A stretch of 64,000 nucleotides of DNA from Legionellaceae bacterium. GTDB lineage: Bacteria; Pseudomonadota; Gammaproteobacteria; Legionellales; Legionellaceae. Each line of letters starts with the position of its first letter. The first letter of the stretch is position 1. The notes beneath the pieces were generated by a model, which did not search any database, was not told where the DNA came from, and saw nothing but the letters and a program-made list of their open reading frames with translations. Positions 17,099 to 24,716 of the stretch are shown here, in pieces. The stretch lies in the NCBI GenBank assembly GCA_029210265.1, contig JARGNP010000001.1, forward strand, positions 205,442 through 269,441, in the 5' to 3' direction. Position numbers and translations under genes: made by a program.

Positions 17099-17821
17099 AT
17101 GGTGCGATTTCGCAAGCAGGCGTTGTTTTTAGGGCTTTTTTTAAGTTTACTGATGCAAGGCTGTGGCATGCGTGAAGGCGGCTTAGCACCGGTCGAAGAA
17201 TCAACGTGGTATGGGACAAATCCATCGGTAGAAAGTCATGTGGTCAAGCAAGGTGAGACGCTTTATGCTATCGCCTTTCGTTATGATCAAGATTATCATC
17301 GCTTAGCGATATTAAACGGTCTTAAGTCGCCTTATGCGCTCCGTATTGGGCAAGTTATAAAACTAAAATCATCATCGTCGGTTGAGAACTTTGCCTCAAA
17401 CTTGGTTAAAGCTTTGCCGCGACCTCCCAAACTACCGTTGATTTCGGATAACTCAAGTTGGCATTGGCCGATACATGGACGCATTATGCGAACTTTTTCG
17501 CCGAAGCATGGTCGTAAAGGTCTTGATATTGGTGGAAAAAAAGGCTCTAAAATTCGCGCATCTGCTGCTGGGATTGTGGCATATGCTGGCAATGGTTTGC
17601 CAGGGTATGGTCATTTAATTATTTTAAAACATGATTCAGAATATCTAACCGCTTACGGGAACAATCAAAAAAACCTGGTACGTAGTGGTCAACATGTTAA
17701 GCAGGGGCAAGTGATTGCTGAAATGGGCGTGGTGAATCGGCGTTTCTGGGGTGTGCATTTTGAAATGAGAAGGCGAGGCGAGCCGGTCAATCCATTGAAT
17801 TATTTAAATAAAAAAGCTTGA
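17099..17821 (+). CDS. nlpD: NlpD-like LysM/LytM lipoprotein, catalytic residues lost (240 aa)
   Basis: A signal sequence with a probable lipidation Cys22 (LLMQGC) is followed by a LysM peptidoglycan-binding domain (about residues 41-85; ESHVVKQGETLYAIAFRY) and a LytM/M23 domain (about 125-240; GRIMRTFSPKHGRKGLDIGG ... GYGHLIILKH ... GVHFEMRRRG). The Zn ligands of active M23 enzymes are missing: HxxxD is KGLDIG, and HxH is VHF. This is the same loss as in E. coli NlpD, which does not cut peptidoglycan but activates the amidase AmiC at the septum. The gene lies 56 bases before rpoS; in other gammaproteobacteria the main rpoS promoter lies inside nlpD. Confidence 0.9.
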   Translation: MVRFRKQALFLGLFLSLLMQGCGMREGGLAPVEESTWYGTNPSVESHVVKQGETLYAIAFRYDQDYHRLAILNGLKSPYALRIGQVIKLKSSSSVENFASNLVKALPRPPKLPLISDNSSWHWPIHGRIMRTFSPKHGRKGLDIGGKKGSKIRASAAGIVAYAGNGLPGYGHLIILKHDSEYLTAYGNNQKNLVRSGQHVKQGQVIAEMGVVNRRFWGVHFEMRRRGEPVNPLNYLNKKA

Positions 17822-17877
17822 CAATGACCCTGTTTTAAGAGCAACAATAAGGTTAAGTGCATTTGCGAGGAAGCAAC

Positions 17878-18924
17878 ATGACAAATCAAATGGATGTAGG
17901 AAGTAGCAACGAGCTTGAACTTGAACCTATTGATGCCCCGATTGATACGCCTGTTGATCTATCTGTTGATCTATCTGTTGAGGCACCTAATCATGCGGTT
18001 GACGTTGAAAAAACAAAAAAAGTTAGTCATAAAAATAAAGATATTGATGCTGATAAAGAAGCGCTAGCTCCCGCAGGAAAAACACTGTCTAAAGCGATGG
18101 ATGCTACGCAAATATATTTAGGTGAGATCGGATTTTCTCCCTTACTTACAGCTAAAGAAGAGGTTTATTATTCAACACGCGCCTTGAAAGGTGATGAAGA
18201 CGCGCGTAAAAAAATGATTGAATCAAACTTGCGTTTGGTTGTAAAAATATCCCGTCGTTATTTGAATCGCGGTTTGCCGCTGTTAGATCTCATCGAAGAA
18301 GGTAATCTAGGCTTGATGAAGTCAGTGGAAAAATTTGATCCGACACGAGGATTTCGATTTTCAACGTATGCCACGTGGTGGATTCGACAAACCATCGAAC
18401 GGGCTATCATGAACCAAACACGAACCATACGCTTGCCTATTCATGTGGTCAAAGAGCTCAATGTTTACTTAAGAGCTGCACGTAAGTTAACTCAACAGCT
18501 TGATCATGAGCCTTCAGCTGAAGAAATTGCAGAAATGCTGGATAAGCCGTTGGAAGATGTTCAAAAATTATTGGGCTTAAACGACAAAGTAACTTCGATT
18601 GATACACCGTTTGGTTTTGATGAAAGTAAATCATTGTTGGATACCATTGCTGATGAAAATAGCATGAATCCAGCCGAATGGTTAACCAATGAAGATATAC
18701 GTGAACATATTGAGGCGTTTCTTGGTGAGCTCACAGAAAATCAACAAGAAGTGCTTGCGCGTCGTTTTGGTTTGCATGGATATGAAAAAGCAACGCTTGA
18801 GGATGTAGGTCGTGAAATTAATTTAACACGTGAGCGGGTGAGGCAAATTCAAGTTGAGGCGTTAAGAACTTTACGGGGCTTACTTGTTGAGCGTTTAGGG
18901 CTTTCATCGGAAGATTTGTTTTAG
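17878..18924 (+). CDS. rpoS: RNA polymerase sigma factor RpoS (348 aa)
   Basis: ATG 17878 has AGGAAG upstream and is preferred over an in-frame GTG at 17857. After an acidic, repeat-containing N-terminus ([13 protein letters not shown]; a 12-base unit repeated), the sigma-70 regions follow: 1.2 ([21 protein letters not shown]), 2 ([50 protein letters not shown]), 3 ([14 protein letters not shown]) and 4 ([31 protein letters not shown]). It directs stationary-phase and stress transcription. Context downstream of nlpD and surE confirms RpoS over other sigma factors. Its stop is immediately followed by the 3' end of the convergent 6S RNA gene. Confidence 0.96.
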   Translation: MTNQMDVGSSNELELEPIDAPIDTPVDLSVDLSVEAPNHAVDVEKTKKVSHKNKDIDADKEALAPAGKTLSKAMDATQIYLGEIGFSPLLTAKEEVYYSTRALKGDEDARKKMIESNLRLVVKISRRYLNRGLPLLDLIEEGNLGLMKSVEKFDPTRGFRFSTYATWWIRQTIERAIMNQTRTIRLPIHVVKELNVYLRAARKLTQQLDHEPSAEEIAEMLDKPLEDVQKLLGLNDKVTSIDTPFGFDESKSLLDTIADENSMNPAEWLTNEDIREHIEAFLGELTENQQEVLARRFGLHGYEKATLEDVGREINLTRERVRQIQVEALRTLRGLLVERLGLSSEDLF

Positions 18925-19078
18925 TACCAACAACCAAGGATTTTGAACCCTGAGATTCAGGTGGGATGCGCTCGTGCCGGTTCAGGCTTCCCACGCGAAG
19001 GTGGTGTAGCACAACGCCGGCAACTAAATACAACCCTTTATAAGCTTATAGGTTCAAAAATCGTTGGCTGTTGGATTA
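18925..19078 (-). ncRNA. ssrS: 6S RNA
   Basis: The region forms a long rod: on the minus strand CCAACAGCCAACGATTTTTG near the 5' end pairs with CAAAATCCTTGGTTGTTGG at the 3' end. Between the arms, the 3' half reads GGGAAGCCTGAA, then GCGCATCCCACC, then CTCAGGGTTCA, in the order and spacing of the conserved 3' half of gammaproteobacterial 6S RNA (E. coli: GAGAAGCCTTAAAA, ACACATTCACC, CAAGGGTTCAAGG). 6S RNA mimics an open promoter, binds sigma-70 RNA polymerase and lowers its activity in stationary phase. A TATAAT box stands about 6 bases before the inferred 5' end. No U-tract terminator is seen, so the 3' end may be processed. The ends are approximate. Confidence 0.8.
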
Positions 19079-19083
19079 ATCTG

Positions 19084-19089
19084 ATTATA
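19084..19089 (-). promoter_or_regulatory. -10 box of the 6S RNA gene
   Basis: TATAAT on the minus strand lies between the nadA stop (19100) and the 6S RNA 5' arm. It would set transcription to start near 19078. The matching -35 region, inside the last codons of nadA, is weak (about TACAGA), so read-through from nadA may also contribute. Confidence 0.5.
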
Positions 19090-19099
19090 GCATACCAAG

Positions 19100-20437
19100 C
19101 TAAGCTTCTGTAATACTTATCATATTTTGCAAAGCTATTTTAGCGTTATTAATCACCCAAGCTTGATCTTGGTGAGATAAACGACCGCGTATGCCTGTAA
19201 ATTCGTTGACCGAATCACCGGCTTTCACTTCGTTGTATTCCATTGTTTTACCTTCACGGAGTAAATCAAGCAATGCAACTAGATGCGGTGGATCGTTACG
19301 TGACATAGTCGCACAGCCGCAGCCTAAATTATTATTATTGTTAGATGTAGGCGCTTCGGCTAAATTCACAACGTGAATACCGAGTTTTGCGGCGTGTTGT
19401 TTTAAGTTTTCAACCATATGGTTTTCAGTGCCGATGGCATATTTCTTAGTTTTAGCGCGATCGTTGATGATATGATCCCAAATAAACGCGGTTGAGCCCG
19501 CGTGTTGTGCTACACGGATGACTTCATTGCGACATTCTGGATGTGCTACGGTAGAATAACCTTTGGACTCCCAATAAGCGCACATTTCAGCGGTATATAA
19601 CGTATGAACCGTGCACTCACTGCCAAAAAGTATAAGCTCAGCTTGATCAAATGTTTTTAAAGTCGACGCATCTTGTTGATCAAGACTGTATTGAGCACCA
19701 GCAGTACCACCTGGCCAGCGAGCAATATTTTGAATGCCAAGCCAATGCGCGACGTTTTCACCCATATGTTGATCAGGAATAAATAAGATTTTTTTGTTTT
19801 TGGCGCGCGCCCATTCAAAAATTTTCTTAACGTTCGAGCTTGTGCATACCGCGCCACCTTGTGCTCCGGTCATGGCTTTAACGCGACCTGAGGTGTTCAT
19901 GTAACAAATGGGTAAAATATTGTCTTTACCGTAGCGTGCGTTAAGCTCTGTGAAGGCCGGTTGAACCATAAAATCTTTGGAAAGCATTTCCATGGTGCAG
20001 CCCGATTTTGGATTAGTAATAAATACCTGTTGGTTATCATGCGCCAAAATGCTAATAGATTCTGCCATAAAATGCACGGCAGACTCGACAATAATAGATT
20101 TCTCAGGATTATTTGCGGCCATCAAGGCAAGCTGATAGGAATCACCGATTTGACCACCGAATTGCTCTATGAGACGTACAATTTCACCGCCCATGTAATA
20201 ATGCGCAAGTAAAAGCAAATTAGGCCCAAAGTGGCTCTGTACTTTTTTAATATAAGGCGTCATCCAATCAAGAACGGTGGTGAGCTTACGATCGGGGAGG
20301 GCTAAATACTCTTCGGCATAAGGTATGTAGTCTTCTTGATACCAATCCAGAGGATAATCGCTTTGGCAGATTTGCATGTCTTGCGTGACCTGCATGCGTG
20401 TTTTTTCTGGGGTATAGCTGGTATCGGTTGTAAACAT
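19100..20437 (-). CDS. nadA: Quinolinate synthase NadA, long form (445 aa)
   Basis: NadA condenses iminoaspartate with dihydroxyacetone phosphate to quinolinate, using a 4Fe-4S cluster. Visible motifs include LLAHYYMGGEI, GDSYQLALMAA, VESAVHFMAESI (VxFMAE), the cluster Cys region CYMNTSGRVKA, FIPDQHMGENVA, HPECRNEV and ENHMVENL, with GCGCATMSRND near the end. At 445 residues it is about 90 longer than common NadA proteins; the extra is an N-terminal segment of about 60 residues and some insertions. nadB and nadC are at 21580 and 28588, but each in a different transcription unit. The 6S RNA gene follows immediately on the same strand. Confidence 0.93.
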   Translation of the reverse strand: MFTTDTSYTPEKTRMQVTQDMQICQSDYPLDWYQEDYIPYAEEYLALPDRKLTTVLDWMTPYIKKVQSHFGPNLLLLAHYYMGGEIVRLIEQFGGQIGDSYQLALMAANNPEKSIIVESAVHFMAESISILAHDNQQVFITNPKSGCTMEMLSKDFMVQPAFTELNARYGKDNILPICYMNTSGRVKAMTGAQGGAVCTSSNVKKIFEWARAKNKKILFIPDQHMGENVAHWLGIQNIARWPGGTAGAQYSLDQQDASTLKTFDQAELILFGSECTVHTLYTAEMCAYWESKGYSTVAHPECRNEVIRVAQHAGSTAFIWDHIINDRAKTKKYAIGTENHMVENLKQHAAKLGIHVVNLAEAPTSNNNNNLGCGCATMSRNDPPHLVALLDLLREGKTMEYNEVKAGDSVNEFTGIRGRLSHQDQAWVINNAKIALQNMISITEA

Positions 20438-20670
20438 AAGTCAGCACCTAAAAATTATGTCGTCTTATTATGACTTAAAAAAGAACATGGAGTTTGGAGT
20501 CTAAGATCTCAAATTTATAGGTGAAAAGCAAATAGATTATTTCTCAAATCGAACGAGTGAATAACTAGGATAAAACTAGCATTAAATTATACTAGAAGTT
20601 TTAGCTATTTTTTATAAAAAATTTAATTCAAACAGTATAAATTTACACTTATTCTTAAGTGAGTTATCAT

Positions 20671-20687
20671 ATCACACATCATGTGAT
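20671..20687. promoter_or_regulatory. Possible operator: ATCACA-N5-TGTGAT palindrome
   Basis: A perfect 6-bp inverted repeat with a 5-base spacer lies 25 bases before the TTG start of the exported RidA gene, in the 274-base AT-rich space between nadA and that gene. Size and symmetry fit a dimeric repressor or activator site. No protein can be assigned; it is not a CRP site, which has TGTGA and TCACA in the reverse order. Confidence 0.3.
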
Positions 20688-20711
20688 GACTAAAAATTTG
20701 AGGCGATTATT

Positions 20712-21173
20712 TTGAATAAGATATTATCTATTATTTTACTGACAAATCTTTCTTTAAATGCAGTAGCGGGTAATTTAAAAAAAGATATCATGACTGAAAA
20801 TGCTCCGGCGCCTATTGGTACATACTCTCAAGCGATACAGAGTGGGAATATAACATATATTTCAGGACAAATCGGTATCGTTCCTAAAACAGGGGAGCTT
20901 GTATCTGGAGTTTTTAGCGAGCAAGTTAATCAAGTACTTAAAAATATTGCTAGCGTCGTGAAGGTAGCTGGTGGCACGATGAATGATCTTGTTAAAGTCA
21001 CCGTTTATCTTACTGACCTTAATGATTTTGGTGAGGTTAATCGTGCTTTTGAACAGTTTTTTTCTGAACCATATCCAGCTCGTGCAGCGATAGAAATAAA
21101 AGCCCTTCCAAAAAAAGCTAAAGTAGAAATCGAAGCGATTATGGATATTCAAAAAAATCAAAAAAAAAGATAG
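20712..21173 (+). CDS. RidA-family protein with an apparent signal peptide (153 aa)
   Basis: The core, from about residue 27 (MTENAPAPIGTYSQA) to the end, is a complete RidA/YjgF deaminase-like domain: YISGQIGIVPKTGELV, NIASVVKVAGGTMNDLVKVTVYLTDL, and PARAAIEIKALPKKAKVEIEAI with the Arg that binds the carboxylate of imine/enamine intermediates. Before it stands MNKILSIILLTNLSLNAVAG, a convincing signal peptide. The TTG start at 20712 has GAGGCG 7 bases upstream; the internal ATG at 20790 has only an A-rich leader. RidA is usually cytoplasmic, so either this one is exported or both forms are made. The rhodanese gene starts 8 bases after its stop. Confidence 0.8.
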   Translation: MNKILSIILLTNLSLNAVAGNLKKDIMTENAPAPIGTYSQAIQSGNITYISGQIGIVPKTGELVSGVFSEQVNQVLKNIASVVKVAGGTMNDLVKVTVYLTDLNDFGEVNRAFEQFFSEPYPARAAIEIKALPKKAKVEIEAIMDIQKNQKKR

Positions 21174-21181
21174 AAAGTAGC

Positions 21182-21577
21182 ATGAAAATAAAAACACCCA
21201 CCAAGCATCACTCCCCACAATTTTTAAAATTAGTCGCAGACGCCAGAAAAAATATTCAAGAAATATCGTCTTTAAGTTTAAAAGAAAAAATTGAAAAGCA
21301 GAAGCATCAGCGTTTTCTTTTAATTGATGTACGTGAAGATCACGAATGGTTACTAGGACATATACCAACAGCCATTCATCTAAGTAAGGGAGTTATTGAA
21401 CGCGATATTGAAAAAATAACGCCTGATCTCATGACTCCTATTATTGTATATTGTAGTGGTGGTTTTAGGAGTGTTCTGGTTGCAAATAATTTAAATGCAA
21501 TGGGGTATAACAATATTTATTCCTTGACTGGTGGTTTAAGAGGTTGGGACGACGCAGGTTTTTCTATAGAGAAGTAA
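21182..21577 (+). CDS. Rhodanese-domain sulfurtransferase (131 aa)
   Basis: A single rhodanese domain covers about residues 25-129: FLLIDVREDHEWLLGHIPTAIHL, then the active-site loop YCSGGFRS with catalytic Cys91, then SLTGGLRGWDDAGFSIE. Single-domain rhodaneses pass sulfane sulfur to acceptors such as cyanide or thiols. No signal peptide is seen. It lies 8 bases behind the RidA gene and is probably co-transcribed with it. Its stop is only two bases from the end of convergent nadB. The physiological acceptor is unknown. Confidence 0.9.
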   Translation: MKIKTPTKHHSPQFLKLVADARKNIQEISSLSLKEKIEKQKHQRFLLIDVREDHEWLLGHIPTAIHLSKGVIERDIEKITPDLMTPIIVYCSGGFRSVLVANNLNAMGYNNIYSLTGGLRGWDDAGFSIEK

Positions 21578-21579
21578 GT

Positions 21580-23226
21580 CTAAAGCTTCGGGTTAGGGGT
21601 ATTGAGACGTGCAATACTTTCTTGGGCATGTGGGCTTTTATTCGGATAATCATCGCGATAATGCCCACCACGTGATTCATGTCTAGCCAGAGCAGCACTC
21701 ACAATTAATTCTGCGTTAAGAACAATATTACGTAACTCAATAAAATCACGGGTGATGGAGTGCGTCCAATAATAATCTTCAATAATTTTTTTACGTTGTT
21801 GAATGAGCTGTAAAAGATCGTCTAATCCTGCCTCGGTACGTACAATACCTGCATAGGACATCATTTCGCCGCGTAGGCCTCGCCAATGCGTATTAATTTG
21901 GCTGGCACGTCGATCGTTGACATGGGTTGGTGAGTTCCACGTAGGGATGCTGTGTTTGAGTTGCCAAGGTGTTGTTATATTTTTTTGGCTAGCACGCGCG
22001 GCGTTTGAGGCCATCACGACAGCTTCAAGCAGTGAGTTGCTTGCCAAGCGATTGGCACCATGCAAGCCTGTAAAAGCTACTTCACCGATGGCATAAAGGC
22101 GTTCTAGATCGGTTTGGCCTTCTATATTAGTGAGTACGCCACCGCATTGATAATGTGCTGCAGGCACAACAGGGATAAGATCTTCAGCCATGTTGATATT
22201 AATCGAAGCCAGCGTTGCATAAATTTGCGGAAAGCGTTTTTTTAAAAAGGCTTGTGATTGATGGGTAATATCAAGGTACACAAATTGATTTTCGCTTTGC
22301 TCGATTTCGTTAAAAATAGCGCGTGCAACGATGTCTCGCGTGGCTAAGTCCTTTTGTTCTGGCGCGTATTTGGCCATGAACGGCTTGTGGGTATCAGCAT
22401 TTAAAAGCACACCACCTTCACCACGTACGGCTTCGGATATTAAAAAGTTAGTGACGTCATGATGGTGTAGTAAGGTTGGGTGAAATTGATAAAATTCCAT
22501 GTTGCCAACACGCGCACCGGCGCGGTAAGCCATAGCAACGCCATCGCCAGTTGCAACCATGGAGTTACTGGTATATCGATAGGTTTTACCCGCTCCACCG
22601 GTTGCAAGAACAACACATCGCGAAAGATAGGTATGGATTTTATTATGTGTACTGTCGAGAATATAAGCCCCGAGTACTTCGCCTTGATGATCGACTCGGT
22701 GAGGATGATATTGAGTGATTAAATTAACCGCGGTGCTGTTCTCGAGGCATTGAATTTGAGGGTGTGCATGAACCAAGGCTAATAAAGTTTGGATAATCGA
22801 TAAGCCGGTTTGATCGCCCGCGTGTAAAATTCTTCTGTGAGAATGACCGCCTTCATGGCCTAAGGCATATTGGCCCGCAGGGGTTTGCGTAAACGGGATT
22901 TCATAATGTCCAAGCTGTTTAATTGCATGAGGACCTTGTTCTATTATGGATTCGACGCTGGGTGGATAACACAAGCCATCGCCGGCTTTTAAAGTATCTT
23001 CAATATGAGATTCGATCGAGTCGCTTGAGTCTAATACACCGGCAATACCGCCTTGTGCATAACGACTATTGCATTCACCTAAGGCTGTTTTACTGATGAG
23101 TGCAATATGAGTTTTGGGATTGTGTTTTAAAAGCTCGAGGCAATAGTGCAGGCCCGCAAGCCCGCCACCAATCACGAGCACATCGACTTCAAAGGTTTCA
23201 CCTTGTTGTGATGCGCTGGAATTCAT
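21580..23226 (-). CDS. nadB: L-aspartate oxidase NadB (548 aa)
   Basis: The N-terminus DVLVIGGGLAGLHYCLELL is an FAD-binding Rossmann motif; SKTALGECNSRYAQGGIAGV, DTLKAGDGLC, HEGGHSHRRILHAGDQTG and GGAGKTYRYTSNSMVATGDG are hallmarks of the succinate dehydrogenase/aspartate oxidase family. The lack of the succinate dehydrogenase His-FAD attachment and the short C-terminal helical domain (QKNITTPWQL ... IVRTEAGLDDLL) point to NadB, which oxidises L-aspartate to iminoaspartate for NadA. Its start overlaps the stop of purB by four bases (ATGA), so the two are coupled. A 548-residue length is normal for the family. Confidence 0.93.
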   Translation of the reverse strand: MNSSASQQGETFEVDVLVIGGGLAGLHYCLELLKHNPKTHIALISKTALGECNSRYAQGGIAGVLDSSDSIESHIEDTLKAGDGLCYPPSVESIIEQGPHAIKQLGHYEIPFTQTPAGQYALGHEGGHSHRRILHAGDQTGLSIIQTLLALVHAHPQIQCLENSTAVNLITQYHPHRVDHQGEVLGAYILDSTHNKIHTYLSRCVVLATGGAGKTYRYTSNSMVATGDGVAMAYRAGARVGNMEFYQFHPTLLHHHDVTNFLISEAVRGEGGVLLNADTHKPFMAKYAPEQKDLATRDIVARAIFNEIEQSENQFVYLDITHQSQAFLKKRFPQIYATLASININMAEDLIPVVPAAHYQCGGVLTNIEGQTDLERLYAIGEVAFTGLHGANRLASNSLLEAVVMASNAARASQKNITTPWQLKHSIPTWNSPTHVNDRRASQINTHWRGLRGEMMSYAGIVRTEAGLDDLLQLIQQRKKIIEDYYWTHSITRDFIELRNIVLNAELIVSAALARHESRGGHYRDDYPNKSPHAQESIARLNTPNPKL

Positions 23227-24593
23227 GTAAAGGCTTTGACCAGAGCGCTAGCAAGTCCTGTATAACTTTGCGGTGTGAGGGCTAATAGCTCCGTTTTTGC
23301 AGCTTCTGGTAGCTCCAGTGTTTGAATAAATTGCTGCAACGTTTCTTTGTTGACGCGGCGGCCACGGGTAAAATCACGTAGCGCTTCGTAAGCATGCGGT
23401 ACTTGATGGCGGCGCATAACCATTTGGACGGCTTCGGTAATCACTTCCCAGTTAGCATCAAGATCAGCGTTGAGTGCTTCGGTATTAATTTGGAGTTTGT
23501 CATTGCCTTTTGCGATCGCTTGAAAAGCAATTAAAGCATATGAAAACGCGACGCCTAGATTTCGGAGTACGGTGGAGTCAGATAAATCACGTTGCAAACG
23601 AGATTGCGTGAGCTTGTTTGCAAAGTGATTAAATAACGTATTGGCAAGCCCAAGATTACCTTCAGCATTTTCAAAATCTATCGGATTGACTTTATGTGGC
23701 ATGGTGGATGAACCCACTTCGCCAGCAATGGTTTTTTGTTTGAAATAGCCAAGCGAGATATAAGACCAAATATCTCGTGTGTAATCGAGTAAAATATTAT
23801 TAATACGAATCATCAAGTGCGAAACTTCAGCTAAGCCATCGTGAGGCTCTATTTGTGTAGTATAAGCGCTAAAGTCAAGACCTAGTTTTGTGATAAATTT
23901 GGCTGAGTGCTTACGCCAATCTATATCAGGATAAGCAATTATATGCGCATTATAGTTACCGACTGCACCGTTGCATTTAGCCGAAATAAGCACTTCAGCT
24001 AATTGCTGCAAAGGTCGTTTTAATCGTGCTGCAAAATTGATAATTTCTTTGCCGAGCGTTGTAGGGGTGGCCGGTTGTCCGTGAGTTCGGCTTAACATGC
24101 CGGCCTCGCCGTGTTGCTTGCCTAAGAGTGTCATGCCACCTGTGATTTCAGCAAGGGTGGGTTGAATTACTTGAGCGAGCGCTTCTTTAACCATGAAGGC
24201 ATACGCTAAATTATTAATATCTTCTGACGTACACGCAAAATGAATGAAGCTTGTGATAGGTGCTAAAGTTTTTGATGTGTTAAGTTTATCTCGAAGATAA
24301 TACTCGACTGCTTTCACATCATGATTGGTTTGTTTTTCGTAAGCTTTCACGGCCTCAGCTTCTTGTTCATCAAAATCAGCAAGAATTTTATTTAAAAAAG
24401 CATGGTCGGCTTGATTAAATGCAGGGATCTCTTTGATTTTTGAATTTGCAGCAAGTGATTCGAGCCAACGTACTTCCACCAGTAGACGATAGTAAATAAG
24501 GCCGAATTCGCTGAAGAAAGGGCTAAGAGCACGTGTTTTTTTAATATAGCGTCCATCAACAGGTGAAATGGCGTTGAGCGGTGATAAAATCAT
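23223..24593 (-). CDS. purB: Adenylosuccinate lyase (456 aa)
   Basis: PurB splits adenylosuccinate to AMP and fumarate, and SAICAR to AICAR, in purine synthesis. Hallmarks: MILSPLNAISPVDGRYIKKT at the start, FACTSEDINNLAYAFM, LSRTHGQPATPTTLGKE, and the flexible signature loop GEVGSSTMPHKVNPIDFENAEGN. Length and sequence style are those of the proteobacterial type (about 456 residues). nadB follows with a four-base overlap, so fumarate- and aspartate-linked enzymes share a transcript. The start is close to the intergenic space shared with divergent ppsA. Confidence 0.96.
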   Translation of the reverse strand: MILSPLNAISPVDGRYIKKTRALSPFFSEFGLIYYRLLVEVRWLESLAANSKIKEIPAFNQADHAFLNKILADFDEQEAEAVKAYEKQTNHDVKAVEYYLRDKLNTSKTLAPITSFIHFACTSEDINNLAYAFMVKEALAQVIQPTLAEITGGMTLLGKQHGEAGMLSRTHGQPATPTTLGKEIINFAARLKRPLQQLAEVLISAKCNGAVGNYNAHIIAYPDIDWRKHSAKFITKLGLDFSAYTTQIEPHDGLAEVSHLMIRINNILLDYTRDIWSYISLGYFKQKTIAGEVGSSTMPHKVNPIDFENAEGNLGLANTLFNHFANKLTQSRLQRDLSDSTVLRNLGVAFSYALIAFQAIAKGNDKLQINTEALNADLDANWEVITEAVQMVMRRHQVPHAYEALRDFTRGRRVNKETLQQFIQTLELPEAAKTELLALTPQSYTGLASALVKAFT

Positions 24594-24716
24594 GAAAAAT
24601 AAATGCGTTAAAATAAATATGCCTTATGATAGTCGATTATTCCTTACGATAGAAGTTGCACGTGGCATGAATTTCAGTAGAATAAGTTTAATTTTTCGAA
24701 GGAATCGAGAGGGTAT

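Noticed and set aside
19001-19078. MITE-like inverted repeat behind rpoS
   Set aside because: The arms and the interior fit 6S RNA structure and conserved sequence better than a mobile element; there are no terminal duplications.
20862-21368. 168-codon minus-strand frame over ridA and the rhodanese gene
   Set aside because: Phe-rich antisense of two clearly conserved genes.
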